Shown here piece by piece: positions 12,501 to 24,228 of a stretch of 64,000 nt of DNA; the first letter of the stretch is position 1; every line of letters starts with the position of its first letter. Made by a program: the position numbers and the translations under genes. The stretch is from contig VZRZ01003207.1 in assembly GCA_013398175.1 (NCBI GenBank), positions 264,725 to 328,724 of the forward strand, in the 5' to 3' direction. The notes beneath the pieces are model-generated. The model saw only the letters and a program-made list of their open reading frames with translations, did no database searches and had not been told where the DNA came from. The stretch is from Climacteris rufus (taxonomy: Eukaryota; Chordata; Aves; Passeriformes; Climacteridae).

Positions 12501-14300
12501 CTCCTTCAGCCAGCTGATGGTTTTGTGCCCCTGGAAACAGCAGAGTTGGAATTTTTTCCTGGCAATCCAGAGTGGGACAATTTCCCTAATAACACACACA
12601 AGTGCTGTCAGGGAGCTCCCAGGGCACACAGAGCCCACAGGAATCCCAAGCCTGCAGTGTTTTCCCTCCCAAAAAGCTTCCTTCTCCAAGGTAGTGGCCT
12701 CCAACCACTGCACTGTTATGACTGAAAGACTTTACAAAGTCTCTCATTGAGAAAGGTTCATAAATCTCAGCATCACTCCTGTAATCAGTCACTGAGGTTC
12801 ATCAGGATGCTCGAGGATGTTCCTTGCAGAGCTCCCAAAAAACAACTGACAAAACCCAGCACTGAGGCTCTTCCACCAAGACACCCTCGTGCACCAGCAC
12901 TGAGCTGCTCCTGACGCCCAAAAATATTTCACCAAGAGAGCTGCAACAGGATTTTCCCAAAAGCTGCCCAGCCCAAGAGCCCGTGGCTGGATGTGCTGAG
13001 CCACAGCAGCTCCCAAAGCAGCTCTGTCAGAAAACACAGAATCAAATCCTCTTTATCTCACCCTAAAAGAGACAAAACACCGAGGCATCGTTGCATTTAC
13101 TACCAGCAAAGTGTTTGCTTTGAGGGCAGGACATAACTGAAGCCAGAGCTTTTTTCTCCTATGCCATATTTTCCTTCATCCCTTGTATTTTCCATACTGC
13201 TGAACAGAAGCCACTCGTAATTATGGCTTTAATTATTTTAATCTTTAAAGGCAAATTACACCACTTATCCCAGTGGAGACATGTTTTTAAATAAAACATG
13301 AAAGTAACACAAATAAAAACGGACCCAAATCTAATCAAGCAGGTCCTACTCTTAATACAATTAAGAAAGAGTAATCCCATCATCATAAAAACAAATAGGT
13401 TTGGCAATAATTATAAATATGAATATTGTATCACAGAGGGGTCTTTGCTGTACACTTGAGCTCTCCAGTGCTTTGAAGAGCTGAAGTTGGAGTTTGATTC
13501 AGTTCTTACACAGAAACACCGACCCTGAGCCCCCCATCAGCCTCCCCCAACTCACAGCCAAGGTCAAACTTCAGTGGAAAGGGGCTAAAAGTGATAGATC
13601 TGTGGCATTAACTACTGCACTCCTTTTAATAGAATCCAGCATAAACTCAAACCAGCCTCACGCTCAGCCTGAACCATTTATCTGAGACAAAAATGTCTTC
13701 TTGACAAAAACCAGATCTCCTTTAATAAAAGTGAGGCAGACAGTATTATGCTCTGAGGGAATCCTGTTGCTCTTTTTATATTTATATATAAAAAGAATTC
13801 TTCTGTAATACACGTAGATATAAAAAGTGAAGAAAATTGAGGCCAAATATCTGAACATCAGAACATCAGATCAGCCTTTGCCAAAGCTGCTCCTAAAATA
13901 AAAGCCCTGGTGTTAATGACCAGTGGAATTATGTCTGTAGTTAAAGTTTTATTATTGAATATGCTTCATTCTTTGAGCTTCTTTTTGCTTCAGACCAAAG
14001 TTTCACAACAATTCCTGCTCCTGATAAGCATCTAGATTTGGTTCAATTGCTATCAGCTCCTCACCAAATGAAAATGAACTTTTGAAACTGCAGCAGTCGG
14101 CCGCTTTTTTCTGAAAATTCCTCTTTAATGCAATAAAAAGTTAATAGGGAACAGGGGAAAAAAAAAAAAGCCCCAATCAAATTTTCAAACATAAATAGAT
14201 CAACATGTTATCTTATTTTGCTGAGCTGTTTTGCAAACCCTCCCAGCCTTGCCCGAGCTGCGATCACACCCAGAACCCAGGGCTGCATTTTGAAACGGCC

Positions 14301-14368
14301 CCATCCCTCTGCCAGCCCCATTTCTCTGCCAGCCCCATCTCTCTGCCAGCCCCATTTCTCTGCCATCC
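14301..14368. repeat. Tandem array, 4 x 17 bp
   Basis: Four copies of a unit close to ccatttctctgccagcc beginning at 14301, 14318, 14335 and 14352. The first has ccatccctct, the third ccatctctct and the last ends gccatcc. Confidence 0.93.
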
Positions 14369-15944
14369 CTTTTAGATGTTGAACAGATTGACATTCAGCC
14401 CCAAAAACGGCCACTTTGGAGAAAAGTCATTATTGCAGCCTGCACGTGGGTGGCCCGGTGGATGAATTAATTAAGAATACAGAAACAAAGGTCGAAAGAA
14501 AATAATTTTTCTTTCAAACCCAAGCCAATAAAGTCTTACACATTTAATTCCAATTACTGAAAAAGAGGACATCTGTACAGCTTTAGGTTTATCCATTTCA
14601 ACTAATTAAGGGATTCAAATAAATAGTCGTTCCATCTAACTGAAAAGTTTGCTAACACTTCATTAGAAGGAAGTTTAAACAAGCACACAACCTTGTTAAC
14701 ATATTTTGGTTTACCACAAAGTTACTTGGGCATCTCGATAATTATTTTTATTCCTTTTACAAATATCTCGTGACAGCCAACGTCAATAATTCTGCATTCC
14801 TCTGCATTTATTTAATTACCTCATAATTCAACTTTTCTTAAAGTATCACCAATTATGAAAGTAGGAGCTGTCACATAAACAACTGCTGGGGATGAGAGTT
14901 TACTACAGGATCTACATTCATAAGGTTTATTAAAAATATTTTCCCTGCAGATTGAATCCTGCAAGATTCCATTAGGAGGGTTCTTTGGTCTTTAATTGTA
15001 TATTTTTCAGTGGTAAGTGTGCATTTCACCCTCTGCCATGGCAGCACAGTGCAGTGCATGAGACACATCGAGCTCCCAGCAACATTCCTTGTATTTCATG
15101 TCTTTGAAATGGCAGAAATAATAAAAAATTAGTGAAAACTTAAAGCAGCAGTTAGTCCTCCTGGCTTGTGTCCAAAACATCACCCTCCTGGCACGTAAAT
15201 TGCTGAATTTGTACACATGCACAGAGCAGCTCAGTCCGTCTTTAAAACCTGCGTGCTGTGCTTGAAATAACTGAGCAAATACTTGGATTATTAATTTGCA
15301 AGACTTTGGATACATTTCTTTCAAATAAAAATGCTTCCTCACTGAAATAACCCTGATTTCTCCTCCAAAATGATGTACTTGCCTGCCTTAGACTTACTGT
15401 CAGTTTTTCATTTTCTTTCTCTTTTTAGAACAGATTTCTTCCTTTTCTTTTTCTATTTTATCTTATCTTACAGCTATATTTTATTACTTGGAAAATGTGT
15501 TCTTTCACTGCAACACCCAAATTCTTAGTCAGGCTGTGCAGGTTGATAGAAATCTTTATTGACCTGAAGGAGGTGAGGTATTTATTTTATATTAGGAGTC
15601 CACTGATGATAAGGAAACAACTCCTTTCTGCTTCTGAAATTCCCCTCAGTTGTGACAAAGCTGACACCCCTGAAATCCATCACACACCAAACCCCACAAC
15701 TGCTGCCCAATCCTTGCTGAATGGGATGCCAGCCTTTCCAAGTGTTCATCCAGCCCAGAAAATATTTGGTTGGAATTTTTAATTCAGGGTTTGCCAGACA
15801 GTGAAGGAACAGCAAAGCCTGTGATGTGCCTGCATCCATGGAACATCCCAAACCAGGCATCAGGGAATGTCTGATTGATCCCACCCAGACATCTGATTTT
15901 CAGGAATCTGAAAAGTGGGGTGATGAGACAAGGAAACCTCCTTT

Positions 15945-16134
15945 CCCTGAGAATGGGTCAGCTCTGGAAGGGGCTGCCCAGGGAAGTGGAGTCACCATCC
16001 CTGGCAGTGCCCAAAACACGAGCAGATGTGGCAATTCATGATCTCCTTTCATGGCAATGGTGGGGTTTGGGCAAAGGGTGGATTTGATGATCTTGCAGGT
16101 GTTTTCCAAACTTAGTGATTCTGTGAATCTGTGA
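15945..16134 (+). mobile_element. CR1 LINE 3' fragment
   Basis: Plus-strand CR1 tail. Recognisable parts are gggctgcccagggaagtgga, the ccatccctggcagtgccca segment, ggatttgatgatcttgcaggt and the terminal attctgtgaatctgtgac, a decayed version of the CR1 end motif. Sequence from about 15830 to 15945 may be a more diverged continuation. It is antisense to BCAS3. Confidence 0.8.
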
Positions 16135-18105
16135 CTTTATAAACCAATAATTTTAGAAAAACCATGGAAAGCAGGGAGTGAACTACACCAGGCAGTCGCT
16201 TTCCCTGAAACACTGGAGAGGCTGGACCTGGCATCACCATCCTGCTCCATCTCTCCTCCATTTCAGCCAAAGTGTACTGATGGTGTTGCTCAGATGACCA
16301 CTCTCATTTGCCACAGCAGAGTCAAATACTCTCAGAAACTCCCAGGATGAGGTGGAAGGTGTGAAACTCAAGCATTTGGAATCAGCTCCATGCTCCAGCT
16401 CTGCTGGAATCCAGGGACAACCCCAATTAGCTCAGTGAGATCCTCACCTCATTCCAAGGCCAGAAGTGCTAAAACTTCCCTGAACTCACTCAGCTCTGCT
16501 ATAAAGCCCAGCCAGGACTGCCCAGCCAGCACAAACCTGTGCCATCCCCACTGGCATTCCCTGCAGGAGTTCTGCCAGCAACCCAGCACCACAGCCCTGG
16601 CAGGCTCCCTGGGACACAGCAGCATCCCTGCCAAGGGCAGGATCCAGCAGTTCACGTGCACAAACCCTCCCTGTCCTGCTGAAAACAGAGCTGCAGGGAC
16701 AGGCAGCACTCCCAGGGGACTGGCAGCACCCAGGACACCCCTCCCATGAGAAGGTTCTGCTCTGGGGCAGTGTGGAATGACCACGTACAAACTGCATTTA
16801 TTTCATTTCAATCGACTTTCTTTTTGCTGGAGGGACATTTCAGTAAGAAAAGATTGTTAAAAAGATCTCCTGCACCATGAAAATCTAACAAAAGAATGGT
16901 TATGCAATGTGTGTGCAAAAGAAAGCAAAAGAAAGGTTATTTTCTTTTTCCTGGAAATAAATGTAACACTGATATAATCACTATACAATTCTGCAAGCAA
17001 ATCACAGCACTGAAAATGAATTAATAATTTCACAGCGTTTTAAAACTTCAGATCACAAAAACATAAATGCAATATGTACATACAATTAGGATATCCAGCT
17101 TCCTAGAGGTTCAAAATAAAAATTATTTTCCTAGAACTGATGGCTTATTTCTGTTAGAGCAGCAGGATTTGGACAAGACAAGCATTATCATTTTTACAGC
17201 TCCTTTCCTATAGTGCCCTTTAGGCTTTGATAGTTCCCTACCATTGTTAAGGTCAGAGGACAAGTTCATAAAACCTCTAAATCATACATAACAAGCCTTA
17301 AAAACCTATCATTTTTCCCCCCAGGCCTATCCAGAAGAATCAAAGCACCGACAGCGACCAGCAGAAATAATGACCACATTAAACAGCTTCATCAGAAATT
17401 TATGAAGTAAAGTTTTTCTTTTTTTTTCCCCCTCATTGTATATGAAGAGCCAAAATACCTTTTTTTTTCCTGGAAATAAAAACAAAACCCAACAGCCAAC
17501 AGAATTATTTTAAGACCTGACTTTAAGATCTTAAATAAATAAATTCTTTTTCCATTCTCTTCTTTCTTTTCTTTTATTTCAATTTTGGAAGAAAAGGTCT
17601 ATGCTGTTTTATGAACAATCCCCTTCCAATGTAACATTGCTTGGCTAAGCACTTCAAAATTAATTCTCAGGAACAACCATAACAAGGTTTTTCTTTGTTT
17701 TGTTTCTTTACAAATAAAATATTTTACTGTCCTGTCAGGAAAGAAAAACTTTAGTAAATAATTTGACTTTTAATGTGTCCTTAATACCTTACTAACTTAC
17801 CTGCAATGAACACAATAAAGATGGGGAAAAACAGGTAAAAATAAACTTTTTTTTTCTTTTTGAATTAAATAAATGTGACCATGAGGAAAAGAAATTTCAC
17901 AGACAAGTTACAGAATAATGAAGTGTGTGGGAGTTCTGCATAAACACTGAATCCAGGATCAGACAGTTTAAAATTAAATGAGTGATAGTAACAAACAAAA
18001 AAATACATGGGTATCTTCCCTGTCATAAAGACAAGAAAACCCAGCAATTTAAAGTTTGTCTGATAATGGTATGGAGTTTATAAAAAATGATTTTGCCTGA
18101 TGCCC

Positions 18106-18161
18106 TGTACTGTATATTATTATACATAGTAAATTTACTCTATTATTAGTAAAACAGTACA
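18106..18161. repeat. Interrupted palindrome with nested core
   Basis: Outer arms TGTACTGT (18106-18113) and ACAGTACA (18154-18161) are perfect inverted repeats. Exactly in the centre lies the perfect 10-bp palindrome GTAAATTTAC (18129-18138); both structures have their midpoint between 18133 and 18134. The AT-rich segments between them do not pair well in register. Confidence 0.8.
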
Positions 18162-18407
18162 AATGCCTCACAAAACAGCATCATGTTTGATTGCATTTGA
18201 GATTTATATAAAATTATAAGCTTTCAGACTTCACATCCTGCTTCACTCATCTTTTTTTTAACCTGGAATCCAACAATTCACCCTATTTCTAAACAATCCC
18301 ATTTTCCAGCCACGTTCTGTATTAATAAACACAATCAGACTCCATCTCCACTCCAACTGATCAGCATCAATCAATGTCAATTAGGAACAAGCGTTGGAGA
18401 GACAAAA

Positions 18408-18444
18408 TGTGACACTTCACACTTGATCTTGTCAAAGTGTCACA
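18408..18444. repeat. Inverted repeat with 10-bp perfect arms
   Basis: TGTGACACTT at 18408-18417 and AAGTGTCACA at 18435-18444 are exact reverse complements, separated by 17 bases. The left arm and spacer contain TCACACTT (18417-18424), similar to a T-box half-site. Confidence 0.85.
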
Positions 18445-18904
18445 TAAATACGCTGCGAGGACAACAGATATTTTGGCTCCATTTCAGTCCCAAACAAAAC
18501 TTTACCCCAGCTCTGGGGAAGCTTCTGATGGAGTGAAAAATCCCGTTTATTTTCCACCGGGGGTGGCACAACGAGCATTTCCCCAGGGTTGCTGTGGGGA
18601 GCTCAGGGTGCCTGTGTGCTGTCCAAGCCGGGGGTGCCCAAGGGCTGACCAGGGTTGTGACCTTCCTAGAGAAAAGTTCCTGCAAGGGAAGAGCCTTTCC
18701 AGGGGCCTCTGCAACTCCTCCAGAGCGGGGTGCTCTCAGAGAGTGTGGCTGCTTTGGTTAGAAGTGTTTCAGCTCGCAGTGATTCAGCTTTTTGTGAGAT
18801 CAGCTCAAAGAGAATACCTGGGCAAGGCCAGGGATGGAGAGAGATGAGGGAGCCTTGCGTGGGGAATTCCACAGGTAAGCTTTACTCAGCCATCCATGGG
18901 AAGG

Positions 18905-19229
18905 TGTTGCCTTACTCTTTGCTGTTAAAAATAGCTAGTTCCATAGTAGCTAGTTCTCAAGGTTATTGTTCTGTAAACACAGCCATGTTATTGTAGAATT
19001 ATCTTATCAATGCATTCCTTTCCCGTGGACACAGATCTTTGATGGACATTTTCCTTGACCACTGTAGTTGAAGGAGGAAGAACTGATTTCCTCCAGTGAC
19101 TAGTGATTTCTAAAAGGGTATATAAGAAATAAAGAAGGTGGGTCTCGCCCCCTTCCTTCCTTTCCTCTGAACTTGAACACAGCTGTCTCTGGCTCTTCTT
19201 TCTGCGCCTCCAGCATTCCAGCAGCGTTA
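18905..19229 (+). mobile_element. Probable solo LTR, about 325 bp, ends uncertain
   Basis: A TATATAA box (19119-19125) is followed within a few bases by AATAAA (19128-19133) and then a pyrimidine-rich, R/U5-like segment to about 19222, a layout typical of avian retroviral LTRs. A 6-bp direct repeat GGAAGG at 18899-18904 and 19230-19235 could be the target-site duplication, giving a TGTTGC start. The implied right end is GTTA and not CA, so the right end may be mutated or the true end may be at a CAGCA near 19215 or 19223. No gag, pol or env sequence is next to it. It is antisense to BCAS3. Confidence 0.55.
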
Positions 19230-19478
19230 GGAAGGGACCTGGCTAGGCTTTTCCCTGGAATCAGGGGTGCTCACAGGGGGTTTATCTGGGGAAGGCAGGG
19301 TGGGTGGACATCAGTTTAGCCAACAGACTATTACCATAAAAAAGCAAGGCGTGTTGGGGGTAACCTCTGGTCACCGTGAGCTGTAGGAGGGTTATCTCTG
19401 GGGATTTGGCCTTCAGGCATCTCTCCTCCAAGGCACAGCAGAGAGCACCAGTGCTGGCAGCCCTGCCCAGCCCCTTAC

Positions 19479-19649
19479 CTGTCCCTCGGCCACGGTGTGG
19501 GTGTCGATGATGGTGACGATGCCGGGCACCAGGGGACTCCTGCGCAGGTTGCTGGGAGCCAGCAGCTCCTCCTCGCTGCCTCCCGCCGGCAGCGTCCCCG
19601 TCAGCTGCGTCACCACCTTCCCCACCATGGTCAGCCCGCTCTTGATCGT
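19479..19649 (-). CDS. BCAS3: BCAS3 exon G (about residues 275-331), GC-rich and locally divergent
   Basis: A 171-bp exon of 57 whole codons, acceptor tgtctctgcag and donor gtaagg. It encodes TIKSGLTMVGKVVTQLTGTL, a middle segment with the acidic run SEEELLAPSNL, and RRSPLVPGIVTIIDTHTVAE ending GQ. The two ends match recalled human BCAS3 closely. The middle 12-15 residues differ at many positions (human has a TEDDVAIHSNS-type loop) without changing length. The exon is extremely GC-biased at third positions (53 of 57). The divergent segment is probably a surface loop of the propeller. Confidence 0.97.
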
Positions 19650-20639
19650 CTGCAGAGACACACAAAACCATCCTGTCAGCGTTTTGGGGGGCTCAGCTCG
19701 CCTTTTTGCTCCAGGCAGTCTGTGTAAATACAGACAGCATGCACAAAATGGTTTTAGGAGGGATGTATCAGCTGCAAAAGGCTGTGGTAGGAATAGCCTG
19801 ACAAAAATTTAGCATCCTAGCCAATGGAAGAATTCACCTTTATTTTGGAATTCAATTGTGCCACAGCGAAGTATTTGAATACTCAAATAACATAATGCTT
19901 TTGTATTTTAAGTCTTCCAGTTTGGGGGTTTTTTTAACTTTGGCATGGATGGTCAGAAGGATCAAAGCTGAGGCCAAGATGGGTGTGAGGAGAGCAGTGT
20001 TCACAGAAATACAAACAGCTCCTAAAGCTCACTGAGTTTTGTCTTCTGCACAGAGAGCAGGAATTTGGCCTTCCCTAGATCTGACACACTCATTTGTTCC
20101 TCAGAAATTAAACACTAAAACTGAATGTGGGACTCAAATCCAGGAAAATTTAAAAATATCATCCTCGAGGTCCTGGAAAGGAGAACTCCCAGGCACATCC
20201 CAGCACAAGCAATGGGACTTTGCAGGCTCTGCATGCTGCCCAGACATGGGTTTGAAAACACAATCACTGCATCAGCTTTTATCAGCTAAAGATGCTGAAT
20301 ATTGTTTTTATGTTGCTTTATTTTATTTGGAGAAAGAGGAAGAGTAGACACAGTAGGAGAGAAGCAGATTGAAAGACAAACAAGCCCAACTACAACTTTA
20401 AATATTTTCTCCTTGAACCAAGGACTGTGCCTTATTTGCCTGTAAAAAATTGAGCAGATTTATTATGCAATATAAATAAGAAATAGCAAAAGAGATCAGA
20501 ATGGAATGACACTGTAACAAGCCAATTCTTAACTAAAAAGACAAGCTAAGCTGCCTGCTAAGTTGAAAAGGAAAAAAATGTCCAGATCCCAGGCTGAAAC
20601 CAAGAAGCGGCCACAAATCAATTGCAACTGCTTTGTTTA

Positions 20640-21060
20640 GTGCTAAAATCTCAAACTGCAGTGATTAGAAAACACATTAGTGTTCATCAATTAGCAGCCA
20701 AACGTTTGTTTTAATAATTCATGGGAAATGACTTACACAAAGTCTGTTAGTGTGTTGTCAGGAAAGCCTCTGAAGGGCCAACAGAAGCAGGCGCCACACG
20801 GTATCGATGGCCATGGCCAGCCAGGAAGGCTGATTAACCTCTGAGATGCCTCTGCTGATGGACTCACCCCATTAATGCTAATGGAGATACTTCCACTTAA
20901 AATCGAGCCAGGCCTTTAGCACAGGAATGGCTTTGGGGGTTTAAAGTCTTTAGTAATATCCTGCCATTTGTTTCTTATTATTTCTTTTTATACCCGGCTA
21001 CGACAGATGAGAATAAAACGGGTTTTAACAGTGGTGAATTCAGAAGGCTGGGAAAAGTAA
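20640..21060. promoter_or_regulatory. Candidate conserved non-coding block
   Basis: Repeat-free sequence with many homeodomain-type cores (gtgattag, catcaattagcag, attaatgctaatgg), an E-box-like and palindromic ggccatggcc, and CpGs in gcgccacacggtatcgatgg and cccggctacgac despite the low-CpG surroundings. Retained CpGs and dense motifs are what one expects of a constrained enhancer, but conservation cannot be tested here. Confidence 0.35.
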
Positions 21061-24000
21061 CATAAAGCAGATATTGATAGCTGAGGAACAGGCCTAAAAT
21101 AGCCCCAGTGCCATCACAGGAATGCATCCCAACTCTCCTCACAAAAACTGACAAGGCAGATTTTTGGCCAATAGTTCAAATCCTACAAAATGATTCGTTT
21201 ACAGTTTGTACTGCAGGGAGGAGAAATCAGTGAATACTACAAGGCAGAATACCTGTGCAAGCGAAAAGGCTAAAAACTGTAATTGACCTATTTTAGAAAA
21301 TATCTTCAATATTTGTAACTAGAGCAAGCGGATGACAAAAATAAATTTCTATCTCTCCAGAAAAGAATTCGCCTGCTCATCCAGCCCCAGGACTCCTTGC
21401 TCCGTGTGGGAGCAGCAGAGTGCCCAGCAGGAGAGGTGTGCAGAGATGTGGCCAAGGCCATTAGCTCAGAAATATCAGTGCAGAACCATTACAGCACTTA
21501 CTGCCCTGTGCTGTTGTGTATATTTGCAAAAACTCGTGGGGTAATCTTTAACCTTTCCCATGCCATATCAGCTGTCCCCTGCATCCATTAGGGCTAATGA
21601 CCTTGCTCTCACATAAGCTGTTAGTCCTCATTAAGAAGTTATCAGGTAACAAGAGAAAACAGATGCAGCCTTTGCTAAATCACTTTACCACTACAGGATT
21701 AAAAGATACGGAGAAAGAATCAACCAAAGGAGTTATGAGGTGAGAAGGACTTGGTTTATAATTTGATGTGAGACATGTGACAGACCAAATACATTTTAAA
21801 TGGAATGGGTTAAAGTTTGCACTGTCCCAGTTCCTTTGTCACTGGTGGGAACCTGCCAGTGAAGTTTGCTTATAAATAAAATTAAAATACTTGATCCAGT
21901 TCTTTTTGCAACCAAGGATTCACACTGTGCAGGCACACAAATCATTTACAACCTCATGTGTACCCTATCTACCTAAAAATAAGACTGTTCATATTAATTT
22001 AAATATAAAGAAATACATATATTTAATTAAAATAAATGTATGTATTCCTACCTCATTTAATTGTAAAGTAAGTACAACTTTAATTAGATGAAAAGAATTA
22101 AAATGCACCATTCAGTGCCTGTCAGGCTGCTTTGTTCCAACAAAGGCCTTGCATCCTTTTAGTGACAACACAATGTATTGCTCCTGTTTCTCACAATAAA
22201 TATATTTTATATGATTTATTTGTTTGCAAATTAAAAATCTATAGAAAAGAGAAAGAGATGTCAGAAATATCTGCCTTGGGTGCCAACACAGCTGACACGG
22301 CTGAGCTCCACACTCAGTTTGAATGAAGTGATAATGGAGTTTATTCTGAAAGATATTCCATGTCCATTCTACTGTGTTTGTTCACCTGAACCAAAAAGAA
22401 TCTTTGTCCTATGGAAGGAACCTTTCCTGGCTACATGCACTAAGCGTATTCCTCAACACCTGTAAGGAATGACATTTTCATTTTCCCAAACCCATCCATT
22501 TCTATCTTTGCTCATCATGAACCTAAATGTGAATCTTGACACATTTGCTGTTTCCAGAAATTTTCTGCTTGGGCACATGACAGAAACCATCAGAGCTTTT
22601 AGAACATGAGCACACAGAAAGCCACCAACGTGATCACAAGTTGGACCTCAGTGTTTTTGGTTAACAGGGACCTTCCCAAGTAACTCCCAAATTACTGGAT
22701 CAAGGAGGGAGCTGTTCACAGGGCAGCACCTCCCAGTGAGGACAAACCCCTGTCCAGCAGGACACAGGTCAGCAAAGGGAAAACCATTACAGAAAATATT
22801 CTGTGCTGCCACCAAGACCTTCTAGAGAGGACCTGAAAGGCAATTCTCCAAAGTGACCCTGCTGAAATGCCTCTGTGCTCTCAGCTCTCAGTCTTTCATA
22901 TGAAGGTTCTTTCACTTCATTAGGAAATAGGAGCCCAACCAGAGAAAAGGCTGTAACCCAAGATAACCTGGCAAAGCAAGAAATTTAATGGAACCACTTC
23001 TAAACCAAAAAGCAGCAGTGTAGGGAAAAGGAAAGGACACACAACTCCCAAAAAGCTGATCCTGTGCTGATCAAAGCACAGGAATTACAAACCACTGCAG
23101 CTGCTAGGACACCACAGCAGTGGAGGTTCAAGGCTTACAGAAGGAAGGAGTGAAGCTGATGGTGAGGCAAGGAGATGGACCAAGAGCAACCTGGAGCATT
23201 TATTTGCCAACAAGAAAGTCAGCCCTGCAGTTATCAGAGATGAAAACTTGCTAGAGAGCAAGCCAAGATTCAATGAAATCACTAATAAATTAAACATTGC
23301 AGATTTGCTGTGGCGCACTCATGGATAACAAATTAATACACTAAGGCTGAGATAATGCTCAAGAGCCAAATCATGCAAATATTTAAAACTATATCAGTAT
23401 TAATCTTGTCTATTACAGTAACATCCAACAGGCAGGAGCACCAGCAATGTGCTGTGCAAATACAAAGTAGTACAGAGACCGTGCCCTGAGGATTATCCCT
23501 TTTCCTAACTCTCACCAGGAGTTTATCTCTGTACAGAGGCTAACAATCTTTTCTTTCCTATGATTATAAACACATTTTATCTTCAGTATCTATTCACATG
23601 ATGCAATAGCACTACTTCAGTGTGATAAACTCAGCTTAACAGCAGAATTTCTGGATGATGATCCTTGGCTAGTGCTACTCAGCAGGGAAGGTCATCAGCT
23701 ACAGTGATCTGTTCGTAGGATTTTACCACATCTGATCCAGACTGTGGCTGATCACACTAAGCCAGTTGGTTTTTTAAACTTATCTATGCTATGAAAAAAA
23801 TGTTCATGACACTGAGATTGAAGGAGTTTGGGAAGATTTCCCCCCACACCTTTTTTTAACTGTGCTGATGGTGAAAGTACACAGAGATCCAGCAAAGGAG
23901 AGGAGCAATCCCAGTTCTCCTCAACAATGTAAAAAGCTGTGATTTTTCTCCTTCTGTAGCCACACTGTGATTGTGATGGAATATGTTTGTTTTTATGTTT

Positions 24001-24214
24001 TGTTTTCACAAGAGCTGGCCTGCTCTGTGTCCCTCTTTGTGGCTTCTCCTAACTGTTGTTTTCCTCAGTGCTACTGAGCCTTCTGCCCTGTGCTGTCATT
24101 TCATTCCTATTATTAGGTTTGTTTTGTTGCACATATCAGAAATGAAAAGGCTGGTGGTTACAAGGAAAGCTTGTAATCAGCACCAAGTTCACCCCACAGT
24201 GCCAAAACTCACTC

Positions 24215-24228
24215 TGTGTGTGTGTGTG
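24215..24228. repeat. (TG)7 microsatellite
   Basis: Seven uninterrupted TG dinucleotides. Short and unremarkable, but the clearest dinucleotide repeat in this intron. Confidence 0.85.

Larger units (their letters stand above)
9573..19478 (-). other. BCAS3: BCAS3 intron between exons G and H (9.9 kb)
   Basis: Non-coding intron bounded by donor gtaagg at the exon G end and the ctccccag acceptor of exon H. Recognisable contents are a 17-bp tandem array (14301-14368), a CR1 tail (15945-16134), two inverted-repeat structures (18106-18161 and 18408-18444) and an LTR (about 18905-19229). Nothing protein-coding is seen. Confidence 0.85.

Noticed and set aside
21172..21186. tRNA T-loop-like sequence (agttcaaatcctac), with a similar piece near 60275
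   Set aside because: No A box, acceptor stem or cloverleaf could be formed around either piece.
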